This document shows, one piece after another, positions 1-8,896 of a DNA stretch of 64,000 bases. A model generated the notes under the pieces. It was not told the origin of the DNA. It made no database searches and saw only the letters and a list, made by a program, of their open reading frames with translations. The stretch comes from Chloroflexota bacterium (GTDB lineage: Bacteria; Chloroflexota; Ktedonobacteria; Ktedonobacterales; Ktedonobacteraceae). Position numbers and translations under genes: made by a program. Numbering within the stretch: the first letter of the stretch is position 1; the number at the start of each line of letters is the position of its first letter. The stretch spans positions 1 through 64,000 of the forward strand of contig CADDZH010000013.1 of NCBI GenBank assembly GCA_902812455.1. The letters run 5' to 3'.

Positions 1-672
1 GCGGGTGGGTGGCCTGGGGGCGATAAGCGCCAACTGGCCATCAACCCAGAAGCCTGCTACATCGCGTCTCCATTCTATGACATAGGTGTGCCAGGCGTTC
101 AATTCAACGGGGAGTAGGGCTTCGCTGGCCCCGCTCAGTTGTTGGAGATAGCGCTGTGCCGGGGATGTGATTCCGGTCAATCGTGCTAACGTCGCTGATA
201 GGGCCATGGGGGCGACGGCAGTGAGCGCACCCAGCCTCATACTATGGACTACCTGCGCTTTCCAGCCCCAACCGGGAACGCCCGGCACGAGCGACATGTT
301 GGATGGAGGCGAGGCATAAAAGAACCAGGCTGCTTCCGGCAGCATCAGGATATCACCGCGAACGGAGAACGGGTAGTTCCAGAAGCCGAAGCCGGCAGTT
401 CCGCGTAAGATGTTGGAGCTTTCGATGGTATCGCTCGGCCCGGCTGCCGCATGCGACGAGCGGGCGCGAACTTCCATACGCAAGGGAGGTCTCCACGGGA
501 AAGCTGACCTGGCCCGCTTGCCATAGTCATCAATTTGCGCATCGGTGTACTGGCCAGCCTGCGCTGACGGGTATTCCATACGCAGCACAGAATCGATGAT
601 ACGCAAGGAACCCTTACCAAGACATGTTTGGGTCCAACGAAGATCGATGGTGTCGATGAAATCATCAAACAT
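1..672 (-). CDS. Partial concanavalin A-like lectin/glucanase-fold protein
   Basis: Reading the minus strand from an ATG at 672, the frame stays open for 224 codons to base 1, so the C-terminus is outside the window. The product begins MFDDFIDTIDLRW and contains aromatic-rich beta-strand stretches (FGFWNYPF, AAWFFYASPPSN, and near the edge NAWHTYVIEWRRDVAGFWVDGQL). The last pattern, a W-x-x-Y-x-I-E-W strand followed by a W/F-x-V-D-G-x strand, is typical of LamG/GH16-type jelly-roll domains. No catalytic E-x-D-x-x-E motif of GH16 is seen, so a binding or structural role is as likely as hydrolysis. No signal peptide is visible at this start. Confidence 0.55.
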   Translation of the reverse strand, partial: MFDDFIDTIDLRWTQTCLGKGSLRIIDSVLRMEYPSAQAGQYTDAQIDDYGKRARSAFPWRPPLRMEVRARSSHAAAGPSDTIESSNILRGTAGFGFWNYPFSVRGDILMLPEAAWFFYASPPSNMSLVPGVPGWGWKAQVVHSMRLGALTAVAPMALSATLARLTGITSPAQRYLQQLSGASEALLPVELNAWHTYVIEWRRDVAGFWVDGQLALIAPRPPTR

Positions 673-766
673 AGATGCTCACCAAAACCACGCCAGGATG
701 CCCCGCGATTCTATCCAGGGAGGAATGGCGCGTTCCTTATCAATCAGGCGACTTGGCAAGGTTCTT

Positions 767-2068
767 CTATGCATACGGCACTCCTTTTTGATAGCTGTAG
801 CCATCGCAGCGATGAACCAGGGTGCAGAAGCGATGGCCGATGCCTTGCACCAGGCCTTGTCTGGTCCGTAGATCAAATGATCCGCTCGCCCGCACCAGTA
901 CTCGTCCCACGTAAACGCCTTGTTTCGTGCCAGTTGTGACGACAGCCCGGACGATATCCCCTGTTTGAAAGCCCTTGACCTTTTTTGCGGCTTTAGGTTT
1001 GGAGCAGGGGAAGCCGATTTCATTGATGTTGCATTTCTGGCGGCTCGCGTGCCCGGTCGCTGTAATCAGCAGGGGAATGACACCAGCCGCCTTGAGCTGA
1101 AGAGGCGTGCTTTTGCCAACGCAGGCGGCGTCAAGCCAGTGCTCCTTTGGCAGATTGCGAACTGTTCGATTGAATTTCGTCAGACCCCCTGACCCACACT
1201 CGACTGGCAATTCTAAGGCTTTCAATTGTTCGTATAAGACCCATCGAGTGGTATTGACGGCAGCAGCATCCTTAAGAGGAGCCTTTGCCTGAGCCAGAAT
1301 ATGAGCGAGCAGATCAGGTTTCTCAGCCAGAAACACCCGAATATCCTGGGTGCCTTTGGCCTTATTGCAGGAATCACATGCCAGGCACAGATTGCTGACG
1401 CGATCGGTTCCCCCGTTGGATTTGGCCTGAATATGTTCTACTTGCAGCGCAATATGCTGAGCCCCACAATAGCTACAGGCTCGATTCCACTTCTCTAGGA
1501 GATATTGCCTGAGTTCATAGCCAAAGAGCGTGCCTTGTTGGTATTCCATGCCGCTGATCTCTGGATGATCCATCTGTTGCAGATCGAACTTGACCAGTTC
1601 CAGGCTGATGGCGCTGATGGGACACAGCCGCAGGAGTCGCTTCGTCCAGGTCAACACGTTGGCAACTCTGCTTTCCAGAGAGGGGGCAATCCAACCGCCT
1701 TTCTGTCTCCGATTGGCAAAGCGTGGCTTTCTATAGCGGGTTTTGCGCTGCCTACGCCCTCGACGAACTGCCCGGCGCTGGGCAAGCGCTTTCTTAATGG
1801 CATCTCCCCGGTGCGCAAGTTCCGCCGCAAAGACTATTTCTCCCGTCGTATCATTGACCAGGGCCAACCCACTCGTCTGGCTTCCGGGATCAATTTTCAA
1901 CCGGAAAGGATGAATCCCTGGCTTCTCAATGGCCACTTTGAGAATGATCGTGAAGGGATAGCGTTTGAAGACAGCCGCTTTCCCTTGTGTCAGCAGGATG
2001 CGTGCTTTCCCAGGATGAACGGGATCAAGTGGCCGTCTGTCTGTATCTAAGACAAAGACCTTACTCAT
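767..2068 (-). CDS. iscB: IscB RNA-guided nuclease (OMEGA system)
   Basis: This 433-aa protein has the full IscB domain order. The N-terminal PLMP-type domain carries RRPLDPVHPGKARILL and KRYPFTII. RuvC-I follows with D60 in KIDPGS, then an arginine-rich bridge helix (about 98-120). RuvC-II has E157 in SLELVKFD. The HNH domain (about 197-240) has two CxxC pairs and H212 in QVEHIQ. RuvC-III is HWLDAA with H310 and D313. All catalytic residues are present, so an active nuclease is expected. IscB family members are Cas9 ancestors guided by an omega-RNA encoded just upstream, and K. racemifer has many copies. The ATG at 2068 is preceded by AAGGAGAG; a longer frame from 2149 lies in the RNA region and is not favoured. 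No tnpA lies beside it, so it would rely on a transposase in trans. Confidence 0.93.
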   Translation of the reverse strand: MSKVFVLDTDRRPLDPVHPGKARILLTQGKAAVFKRYPFTIILKVAIEKPGIHPFRLKIDPGSQTSGLALVNDTTGEIVFAAELAHRGDAIKKALAQRRAVRRGRRQRKTRYRKPRFANRRQKGGWIAPSLESRVANVLTWTKRLLRLCPISAISLELVKFDLQQMDHPEISGMEYQQGTLFGYELRQYLLEKWNRACSYCGAQHIALQVEHIQAKSNGGTDRVSNLCLACDSCNKAKGTQDIRVFLAEKPDLLAHILAQAKAPLKDAAAVNTTRWVLYEQLKALELPVECGSGGLTKFNRTVRNLPKEHWLDAACVGKSTPLQLKAAGVIPLLITATGHASRQKCNINEIGFPCSKPKAAKKVKGFQTGDIVRAVVTTGTKQGVYVGRVLVRASGSFDLRTRQGLVQGIGHRFCTLVHRCDGYSYQKGVPYA

Positions 2069-2349
2069 GACAAGTCTCTCCTTGGTTTGCTCTTGCGAGC
2101 CTCCTGTTTCCAGGGTAATGGTGGCCTCGACAAGGTTTTCAGGCGGCATATCTTCTCAGCACTGGCTTAACCCTCTAGACCTGTTTAACTGAGAAGTTCT
2201 AGAGCTTCAGGCTGGCCTCGCACCTGAAGGTAGGAACGTAAACACTTCCTGAAAACGTAGGCTCTTTTTCAAGCCTGAGTCTGCTCATGTCCAGGGCTTA
2301 CAGATCAGCACGAAGCCTCTCTGCAAGCCCCCGCACTCAATGCGGGGGT
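2069..2349 (-). ncRNA. Candidate IscB omega-RNA scaffold
   Basis: The 281 bases between iscB and the upstream gene lack a convincing frame and are rich in hairpins. At the 5' end on the minus strand is a stem of CCCCCGCA/TGCGGGGG with a 5-nt loop (2327-2348). Towards iscB comes a TTAAGCCAG segment resembling the conserved 3' part of known omega-RNAs. In known OMEGA loci the RNA is read in the same direction as iscB and the guide is the flanking DNA just 5' of the scaffold. Here that flank is the end of the gene at 2350-3360. The exact RNA ends are inferred, not seen. Confidence 0.7.
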
Positions 2350-3360
2350 TCATGACGCGGTTCCTATGTACAATGGCTGTGAGGGCACTTGCGATAGCTC
2401 TAGCTCAAGTTGTTGCCAGACTTGCTGTTCGGCCTCGACATGGCTGAGTTGCTCTTTATTTTTGACAGAGTCGATGAGGAGTTGGGCAACTCGTTGCCGG
2501 AAGTTGGCCAAATACTTTTTCTGCACCTCCTGACCAGGCATGATATGGAGCTGTATGTTTGCGGGATCATGAAAATCTTCAGGTTCAAAGGCTATGGCTA
2601 TCAGATTGGCGTAGTGCTCAATCAAGCTAAGCCGGGCTTGAGATTCGAAATAGTTGTACTGCGTACTGGAAACGAGGAGCGCGCCTGCAACGCGCCCGGC
2701 AAATAAAATCGGATAGACGGACGCGCTTTTCTCATAGGGGGTAGGATGCGCTGGAATGAGATTGTGCTCCTCTTTGATATTCTGGTTCGAGGCAGGGCGG
2801 CAAAAGGTCACGACGTAGCCACAGAGAGATTCGGCTCCGAGGAGCATGGCGTTCTGTTCTCTTTCTGCACCCCAGGGAGGAGTGCCAACGCCGGCACTTT
2901 CTCGTAAACTATGGACTTTGTTGTCGATTGGCGAAGGCGGCATACAGCGTACTACGGTAATCGACATGCCGATTTTATCTGGATCAAGCTGCCCGATGGC
3001 CTGTTGCAATACCAGCTTGCAGGTTGACCAGAAGCGAACGCTTTCGATGGTGCTGGCGCGGGAGCGAAAGGCCCGTGCATAGAAGGCAGGGGGTATGATT
3101 TTTGAGGGATCCTCTACCTCTAGCCCGGTATGGACGAAATCTGGTCTTTCTGCCCTGATCAGTTCCAGCAATTGCCTACGATATTGGGGGACGGCATTGA
3201 GTAAATGATGCAGGTTTTGAGGGCGCGGGTCCGACTCGCCGGTTGCCCAGCGTAGCAGGGTAATGGTTTGCACACCCAGTTCCTCGGCGATACGCTGCCT
3301 TTCTTGAGCGTCGCTGATAATGATTTTGAGCAACTCTCTCCAGGTTTCGGGTTCTTGCAT
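2350..3360 (-). CDS. XRE-type HTH protein with GAF-like sensor domain
   Basis: This 336-aa protein starts MQEPETWRELLKIIISD. An N-terminal helix-turn-helix (about 20-50, EELGVQTITLLRWATGE) is followed by a roughly 200-residue region with the look of a GAF domain (VYPILFAGRVAGALLVSSTQ, YANLIAIAF) and a C-terminal helical tail rich in Q and E. Such HTH-GAF proteins are numerous in Ktedonobacteria and are presumed transcriptional regulators; the ligand is unknown. A longer frame begins at 3438, but the ATG at 3360 gives the canonical HTH start. The stop codon directly abuts the omega-RNA hairpin of the IscB element, so the last residues may have been set by insertion of that element. Confidence 0.75.
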   Translation of the reverse strand: MQEPETWRELLKIIISDAQERQRIAEELGVQTITLLRWATGESDPRPQNLHHLLNAVPQYRRQLLELIRAERPDFVHTGLEVEDPSKIIPPAFYARAFRSRASTIESVRFWSTCKLVLQQAIGQLDPDKIGMSITVVRCMPPSPIDNKVHSLRESAGVGTPPWGAEREQNAMLLGAESLCGYVVTFCRPASNQNIKEEHNLIPAHPTPYEKSASVYPILFAGRVAGALLVSSTQYNYFESQARLSLIEHYANLIAIAFEPEDFHDPANIQLHIMPGQEVQKKYLANFRQRVAQLLIDSVKNKEQLSHVEAEQQVWQQLELELSQVPSQPLYIGTAS

Positions 3361-3446
3361 ATTTTTTGCCCTATTGCTGATACAACACAAAACGCTCTTG
3401 TTGTGCTCTATGATACCAGCCCGGCATGATAGCGTCAACCGTTTTC

Positions 3447-4472
3447 TTATTCGTTGTACATTTCTGCTGCTTTTTGGCCGAGCGCGGTCAAGAAGGATTG
3501 GGTGAGTGGCGTCTGGCTCTCTTTGCCGGGCTTGCTCTCAAATCCTTCGGTGCCTTCTGCCCTGGGTAGGAAGCGATTGGCAAGAGTAGAAAGACTACTG
3601 ACGATGCCTGGGAAGAGGCCATGAAGCAGGAGAGCAAATTTGGCCTGCCAGGTGATGACGAGCAAGGAATCGCCACGTTGCGTGGCCCGAACAATTTGCT
3701 TGACCGCTCGCTCCACGCTGGTGGAGGTTAAGGGAGAGGTGGCGAGTAAGGAGAACCAGGTATACTCTGCCTGGTGCTGGCCTTTAGTAGTAATGTTGAG
3801 ATGTGAGCCGGTGCGCATCAGGCCGGGCACGACTGTGAGGACGTGAATGCCATATTTCGCTAATTCAGCGTGGAGACCTTCGGAGAAGCCCACAAGCGCA
3901 AATTTGGCAGCGCTATACGGCAAGAGGTGTGGTACACTGATCTTGCCCCCAATGGAGGTGATGTTCACGATATGCCCATCCTTGCGGTCTATCATCTGTG
4001 GCAGGACTACCATGATTGTATGGAAGGCGCCCCAGAACATGATATTCATGGAGTCTTCAAAGTCTTTGTATGTTTGCACTCTCACCGGCCCTAGAGTCAT
4101 GATGCCGGCCACGTTAACGAGCACATCAATACGACCATAATGCTCTGTGACCGAGTGGATGAACTGTTGAACCTGCTCGTGATCGGTAATATCACAGGGG
4201 AGAGCAAGCACTTCTGCTCCGCGCCCGCTAAGTTCCTGGCGGGCACGCTCTAGTGCTTCTGTATTGCGAGCGCAAATGGCCAGTTTTGCTCCCTGTCGCG
4301 CAAATGCGTCTGCTAGCGCCAGCCCCAGGCCACGCGAGCCTCCGCTAATTACAACCACTTTGCCTCCCAGGTCATATGTTCTCTGCATCAGCCTGCGGAG
4401 AAGCAGGAGTAAACCTAGCGCTGCTCCCAAAAGGGCTAACATCATGCTTCCGGTTTTACGTTGCGTATTCAT
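3447..4472 (-). CDS. Membrane-anchored short-chain dehydrogenase
   Basis: A 341-aa protein with one N-terminal hydrophobic segment (about 10-26, LALLGAALGLLLLL) and then a classical SDR domain: TGxxxGxG-type cofactor site as ISGGSRGLG (about 42-50), DIT after beta-4, NVAGIM, and catalytic S-Y-K with YSAAKFALVGFSEGL. The Rossmann site favours NAD(P)(H). The membrane anchor and the hydrophobic C-terminal half (FALLLHGLFPGIVSSL) fit SDRs acting on lipids such as sphingoid or long-chain keto compounds, but the substrate cannot be read from sequence. It is followed downstream by the HTH-GAF gene and preceded by two small membrane-protein genes on the same strand. Confidence 0.85.
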   Translation of the reverse strand: MNTQRKTGSMMLALLGAALGLLLLLRRLMQRTYDLGGKVVVISGGSRGLGLALADAFARQGAKLAICARNTEALERARQELSGRGAEVLALPCDITDHEQVQQFIHSVTEHYGRIDVLVNVAGIMTLGPVRVQTYKDFEDSMNIMFWGAFHTIMVVLPQMIDRKDGHIVNITSIGGKISVPHLLPYSAAKFALVGFSEGLHAELAKYGIHVLTVVPGLMRTGSHLNITTKGQHQAEYTWFSLLATSPLTSTSVERAVKQIVRATQRGDSLLVITWQAKFALLLHGLFPGIVSSLSTLANRFLPRAEGTEGFESKPGKESQTPLTQSFLTALGQKAAEMYNE

Positions 4473-4493
4473 AGCGCTTTCCTGCCTGTCTTT

Positions 4494-4715
4494 CTATGAT
4501 CTCTTTCCCAAAGCTTCACGTAAGAGTGTTGCGGTAAGCGAGGCGAGCACGAAAGCAATGAGGATAATGCCGGAAATGGCTTGTAGCGGCTGCAAAGGAC
4601 GGACGTTATCGATGAGCGCGAGGATGATGATAGCGATGATAACGCCGGCCAGGATGATCATATCGCCGACAAGAAAGTTGTAGACGGCTTTGATAAACTT
4701 CTTGATAAGCTTCAT
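4494..4715 (-). CDS. Small two-helix membrane protein
   Basis: A 73-aa protein (MKLIKKFIKAVYNFLVGD...) with a basic amphipathic N-terminus and two strongly hydrophobic segments (about 19-36 and 48-64). Its start overlaps the stop of the upstream membrane gene by 4 bases, so the two are almost certainly co-translated. No family is recognised; a partner or accessory subunit of the upstream protein is a reasonable guess. Confidence 0.65.
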   Translation of the reverse strand: MKLIKKFIKAVYNFLVGDMIILAGVIIAIIILALIDNVRPLQPLQAISGIILIAFVLASLTATLLREALGKRS

Positions 4716-5536
4716 GGATGAACCTCCTCCTGCTCTTGGGCTTTGGCGATCGCCGGAGTTTGCGCTACAGTGGCCTCCGCCAGGCGGCGTTGTTTCACCT
4801 GTTTAAGGGCCATGACGAGGATAAAGGAGGAGAGCAGGTAGATGGCAACAAGTATAAGAATGAAGGCATCAGAAAATGGCCAGTTGATACCAAAGCCTTC
4901 ACCGCCCCAGAAGGTACCAAAAGAGGTGAGCATGATGCCTACGACGAACTTCAAGGTGTTCTCAGGTATCTTCGTCAAGGGCGCCTGTATAATTGCTCCC
5001 GCCAGGATCACGAGCACACCAGCGATAGCCGCACCGATGGCGGCAGAGCCGATACCGCACGAGCTGCTGCAGGCATTATTGGCGGCGCTACTGCCAAAGG
5101 TAATCACGATGAACGCTACTTCAAGCCCTTCGAGCAGCACAGATTTGTAGGATAAAACAAAGCCGAAAGGTTCAAATTTTTGTTCGATATGCTCGCCGCG
5201 TGCGCGCAACTCTGCCCTGGTCTCCTCGAAAATGGCCTCTTCGTCATGGATGGCCTTTAGCCCGCTATAGCGCAGGATGGCCTTCTTCAGCCATTTCAGG
5301 CCGAAGAGGATGAGGATAATACCCACAACGAGGCGTAAATCGTTGATAGGCACAAAAGTGACGAGAGCCACACCGAGTGTAGCGACGATGACGGCGAGCG
5401 TAGCTGCTGCGGCAAAGGCCCCGGCAAGCGAGCTGCGCCAGTTGATCGTGACTCCCACGACGAGCACGATGGTAAAGGCCTCGACAAATTCGACGGCTGA
5501 AGCAAGGAAGGCAGCCGCCAGGACAGCCCATTGCAT
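4712..5536 (-). CDS. COG4280-like polytopic membrane protein
   Basis: A 274-aa protein with about six or seven membrane segments. Two acidic intramembrane motifs stand out: VEFVEAFTIVLVVG near the N-terminus and LLEGLEVAFIVITFG near the middle. Such paired E-x-x-E motifs occur in the COG4280 membrane family and in FTR1-type iron permeases, where they bind metal; here metal transport is only an inference. A soluble charged loop (about 95-120) separates the halves, and the C-terminus is a polar tail (AKAQEQEEVHP). It overlaps the 73-aa membrane protein gene by 4 bases (ATGA), forming a two-gene unit. Confidence 0.7.
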   Translation of the reverse strand: MQWAVLAAAFLASAVEFVEAFTIVLVVGVTINWRSSLAGAFAAAATLAVIVATLGVALVTFVPINDLRLVVGIILILFGLKWLKKAILRYSGLKAIHDEEAIFEETRAELRARGEHIEQKFEPFGFVLSYKSVLLEGLEVAFIVITFGSSAANNACSSSCGIGSAAIGAAIAGVLVILAGAIIQAPLTKIPENTLKFVVGIMLTSFGTFWGGEGFGINWPFSDAFILILVAIYLLSSFILVMALKQVKQRRLAEATVAQTPAIAKAQEQEEVHP

Positions 5537-5638
5537 AGAATGTGTCTCCTCTTTGCTTTGATACTGCGTTTCTGGTGATCGGTCTGGGAAAGGCTTATTC
5601 TATGCGTATCATAGCACATGCTGTGAGCTTGTCCAAAC

Positions 5639-6502
5639 TCATTCATTCTTTTTGGTCGCAACCATTTGCAGCCAGTTGCGCGGTACGTCGCTCAAGCCCA
5701 ATTCTTCGCATGCTTGATCGACTGACTGTGCCAGGGCAGCAGCGCCGTATTCAAGTGGGGCTCCGGGGAGTGCGCCTTCAATAAAGAGCCAGTAATGGCT
5801 AATGTCTTTCCAGGCATCAAGTGGAACGAATGTTTTCTCGAAAATGGTTTCTACACGGCTAAAGCCAGCTTCTTTCAGGAGCCCGGTGTAGCCTTCTGGC
5901 GTGAGCCATTGCATGGCCATAGCTTTTTCTGCTCGCGAGAGCCGCACTTCTGGATGCTCTTTGCGCAGGCATCGTACTGCTTTGGTGGTCCAAAGCCGGT
6001 AAAAACGTTCTGTCCCTTCAACATAGGTGCCTTCATAGAAAGCGCTATTGCAAGCAAAGATACCGCCGGGAGCAAGAATAGCCGCGATTTGTTGGAAGGC
6101 CGAAAGTTTATCGGGGACGAGATGGATAGCATTACAGAAGAAAGCGGCGTCAGCGTTCTGGACAATCTCAGGGAGATCTCTGGCCTCGCCCTGGATAAAG
6201 TCGGCCTGCACTTCCATACCGATCATGCAATTCCTGGCGTGGCGCAGCGCTTCGGCAGAGGGATCAACCCCGATGAGGCGAGCGTGCCTGCGGCGCTGTA
6301 CCATTTCTTCCGCGATAAGCCGCGTGACAGCGCCAGTACCGCACGCCATGTCAACGATGGTCAACTGAGCGCTAGCCGGTCGTGTTTCCAGGTGGGAAAG
6401 AGCCTGGCGCACGAGCGAGCGGTTGAGCTCTATATAGAATGGATGAGAGGCAAAAGCCTCATAGCTGAATTTATTGGTTTCTTCGGTTTCGATCAGTCCC
6501 AC
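5639..6502 (-). CDS. Class I SAM-dependent methyltransferase
   Basis: A 287-aa protein with a Rossmann methyltransferase core. Motif I reads TIVDMACGTGAVTRLI (about 48-63), the acidic end of beta-2 is LIGVDPSAEALRHAR, and motif IV-like AFFCNAIHLVPD follows. The C-terminal part (EEAGFSRVETIFEK-like pattern) is that of small-molecule methyltransferases related to UbiE/COQ5. Substrate unknown. It begins with GTG at 6502, preceded by AGGAGG. It lies just downstream of fabG on the same strand with about 95 bases between, so shared transcription is possible. Confidence 0.85.
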   Translation of the reverse strand: MGLIETEETNKFSYEAFASHPFYIELNRSLVRQALSHLETRPASAQLTIVDMACGTGAVTRLIAEEMVQRRRHARLIGVDPSAEALRHARNCMIGMEVQADFIQGEARDLPEIVQNADAAFFCNAIHLVPDKLSAFQQIAAILAPGGIFACNSAFYEGTYVEGTERFYRLWTTKAVRCLRKEHPEVRLSRAEKAMAMQWLTPEGYTGLLKEAGFSRVETIFEKTFVPLDAWKDISHYWLFIEGALPGAPLEYGAAALAQSVDQACEELGLSDVPRNWLQMVATKKNE

Positions 6503-6597
6503 AGGTGTAGCCTCCTCTGCTCTTACTGGTTCGAGTTTGAGATGTTAATAGTTTAGAGGAGAACTCCACCTGCTTTGTTTCACCAGATATGCATGGC

Positions 6598-7368
6598 TTA
6601 GATATGCATGGCCATACCGCCATCGACGCCAAGAATCTGGCCGGTAATATAGCCTGCTTCGGGCGAGCAAAGGAAAACGATGGCAGCAGCAACCTCTTCG
6701 GCAGTGCCAAAGCGCCCCAACGGTGTGGAATCAAGGATAAATTTGCGTTGTTGTTCGGAGAGGGTGGAGGTAAGCTCTGTGGGAACGTAGCCTGGGGCTA
6801 CTGCATTGGCGGTAATGTTGCGAGTCGCCATTTCGCGCGCTGTGCTGATAGTCAGTGCGACAATAGCGGCTTTGGAGGCAGCGTAGTTGGCCTGCCCTGC
6901 CGAGCCAAGCAAGCCTGAGACCGAAGCGACGTTGACGATTCTTCCCCAGCGCACCTTCATCATGCCGCGCAACGCTGCCCTGGTACAGAGGAATGCTGAG
7001 CGCAAATTGATGTTGATGACATGTTCAAAGTCGCTCAATGACATTTGCAGGATGAGCTTATCGCGTGTGGTACCGGCGTTATTGACAAGTATAGTAACCG
7101 GGCCAAGCTGCTGGTTGGCTTCTGCGAAGAGATGAGTCACGTCCTCTTCCTGGCTTACATCGGCCTGTATAGCTATGCAGCGTCTTCCAAGAGCTTCGAT
7201 ACTGGCTTTTGCCTCTTCTGCTGTATTGGTATTGGAACGATAGTTCAGTACGATGTCGGCACCTTCTCGTGCGAGGCGCAGTGCTGTTGCGCGCCCAATG
7301 CCCTGGCCACTGCCCGTAACTAAAGCAATTTTCCCTGCAAGTGGCAAATGCTGTTCATTTGTCATCAC
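6598..7368 (-). CDS. fabG: 3-oxoacyl-ACP reductase FabG-type SDR
   Basis: A 256-aa classical SDR, the usual FabG length. It shows the NADP(H) motif TGSGQGIG (about 17-24), NNAG at about 91, the catalytic Ser of VNVASVSG, YAASKAA with the catalytic Tyr and Lys, and a C-terminal CSPEAGYITGQILGVDGGMAM, the hallmark of FabG/PhaB proteins. The expected reaction is NADPH-dependent reduction of 3-ketoacyl thioesters in fatty acid or polyhydroxyalkanoate synthesis. Without a neighbouring fab cluster the exact substrate stays open. Either of two adjacent Met codons could be the start. Confidence 0.88.
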   Translation of the reverse strand: MMTNEQHLPLAGKIALVTGSGQGIGRATALRLAREGADIVLNYRSNTNTAEEAKASIEALGRRCIAIQADVSQEEDVTHLFAEANQQLGPVTILVNNAGTTRDKLILQMSLSDFEHVININLRSAFLCTRAALRGMMKVRWGRIVNVASVSGLLGSAGQANYAASKAAIVALTISTAREMATRNITANAVAPGYVPTELTSTLSEQQRKFILDSTPLGRFGTAEEVAAAIVFLCSPEAGYITGQILGVDGGMAMHI

Positions 7369-7429
7369 ATTCTCTCCTTCAGAGTGCTTTTTGCCCCATT
7401 GCTGCTAGTATAGCATATGATGCTACGGT

Positions 7430-8722
7430 TTAGCGGGTCTTTGTGCGCTTTCTGCGGCGTTTTGGTCTAGAGCTGGCTGTATCAGGGGGGTCGGTGTGTG
7501 CAGGTTCCTGGCTAGCCAGGAGAAGGTCGGTTACTTGTGGATCGAGCAGGCTGTCCTGTGGTGCCAGTGGTGACAGAAAGCTGGATGCTTCCTGTTGCTG
7601 GATAAGGGACTCTAAGTCGGGTAAGAGGGTTGCAAAGGCTGCTTCTGGCGGGCTGGGAACTTCTGATTCTAGATCGGCAGCGGAGGTGGAGTGCTCGCCG
7701 CTAATAATTTCTGATTCTGGTTCGCTAGCGGGGGCAAGCGCTTCTGTTGATGGAGCGGGTAGGACTGGTTCGGCCTCGATATCATGTGCTAAGGTCTCTA
7801 CCTCGATGTCTGACAAAGTTGACGGAGTGGGTAGGGCTGATTCGGCCTCGATATCTTCTGCTAAGGTTTCTACCTCCATGCCTGGTAAAGCCGGCAGAGT
7901 GGGTAGGGCTGATTCGATCTCGATGGTAGTTGAAGACGCTATTGCTGATGGGGCTGCTGGCACCTGTGCAGCAGGCAGGCGCGCGCTGGTGATATCCACA
8001 GGCTCATCGAGCCGGGTTGTGCTGTCGTAGATAGCTGTAGAGACTTGCTGGGGCGTAAGGTTACGCGCCTCGAGCAGATTTGCGCCAATGAGAATGGCGC
8101 CTTGCAGGTCGGCTACCTGGAGGTTGGCACCAGTCAAAACTGCATCCCGCAAATCGGCTCTCGAAAGGTTGGCTCCGGTGAGATCGGCATCGGCCAGGTT
8201 TGCTCCTGTTAAAATTGCACCTGAGAGGTCGGCCATGAAGAGGCTTGCTTTTGCGAGCTGCGCCTGGCGTAAGTCGGCCTGTCTCAGGCAACGATGGGAG
8301 AGGTCGCGCCCGGCCAGGTTCGCGCCCTGTAAGATTACCGGTTCTCCAGGGGCATCCTGGCTCACTGGCACGTCCTCGACATGTGGTAAGAGGGCCAATA
8401 CTTGCTCCAACCGGCGCTGTTTTTCAAGTGCCCTCTGCTGTTCTGCTAAAGCCTGCAAGCGTTGCTGATCGCTGTCTTGCCATTGCTGCCAGGCGTTTTG
8501 TATATCCTGCACCTGGCCGGTTAGCCTTGTTTCTAACGCGGCAATGCTTTGCTGTTGCTTCAGCTCCCAGTTATGCTGGTGCTCTTCCTGAGCGTGTTCC
8601 CATGCCTGGTGTTGCGCCTGGAAATTATCCAGATGTGTGCGCTGTAGCTTTAAAGCTACCAGCACCCCAACAATAGTGGATGATATGCTGGCGGCTAGCG
8701 CGATGATTATCGTTACAACCAT
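7430..8722 (-). CDS. Membrane-anchored pentapeptide-repeat protein
   Basis: A 430-aa protein. An N-terminal membrane segment (TIIIALAASISSTIVGVLVAL) is followed by a Gln/His-rich coiled coil (about 28-110). Next comes a run of A(D/N)Lxx pentapeptides (about 130-215: GANLAGRDLSHRCLRQADLR...LTGANLADADLTGANL), which folds into a right-handed quadrilateral beta-helix. The C-terminal third is acidic and Pro/Ser/Thr-rich with an internal 24-residue tandem repeat, ending in a basic tail (RPKRRRKRTKTR). Such anchored pentapeptide proteins usually act as protein-interaction scaffolds; no enzyme motif is present. Confidence 0.8.
   Translation of the reverse strand: MVVTIIIALAASISSTIVGVLVALKLQRTHLDNFQAQHQAWEHAQEEHQHNWELKQQQSIAALETRLTGQVQDIQNAWQQWQDSDQQRLQALAEQQRALEKQRRLEQVLALLPHVEDVPVSQDAPGEPVILQGANLAGRDLSHRCLRQADLRQAQLAKASLFMADLSGAILTGANLADADLTGANLSRADLRDAVLTGANLQVADLQGAILIGANLLEARNLTPQQVSTAIYDSTTRLDEPVDITSARLPAAQVPAAPSAIASSTTIEIESALPTLPALPGMEVETLAEDIEAESALPTPSTLSDIEVETLAHDIEAEPVLPAPSTEALAPASEPESEIISGEHSTSAADLESEVPSPPEAAFATLLPDLESLIQQQEASSFLSPLAPQDSLLDPQVTDLLLASQEPAHTDPPDTASSRPKRRRKRTKTR
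7759..7925. repeat. 72-bp in-frame tandem repeat
   Basis: About 2.3 copies of a 72-bp unit begin at 7759, 7831 and 7903 inside the pentapeptide-repeat gene. Each encodes 24 residues of the acidic C-terminal region (pattern ALP-x-x-EVETLA-x-DIEAE). The exact multiple of three keeps the frame, so copy number could vary between strains. Confidence 0.8.
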
Positions 8723-8896
8723 GGTTTATATTCCTCTGTGGTGATTGTACACGAAGTGCTGGCTATGTCAAGTTTAGCAGGGCACGATAGCCTTTATTGT
8801 TACAGCATGGTAGAAAGCAACATATCGTATAATGAAAGGGGTGGCCAGGGGCCACATGACATTACAGCGTTCTATCAAAATGAGGTTATCATACAT

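Noticed and set aside
303..939. Overlapping plus-strand frames opposite the first gene
   Set aside because: They are shadows of the minus-strand frame running to base 1 and of the iscB 3' region, with no recognisable product.
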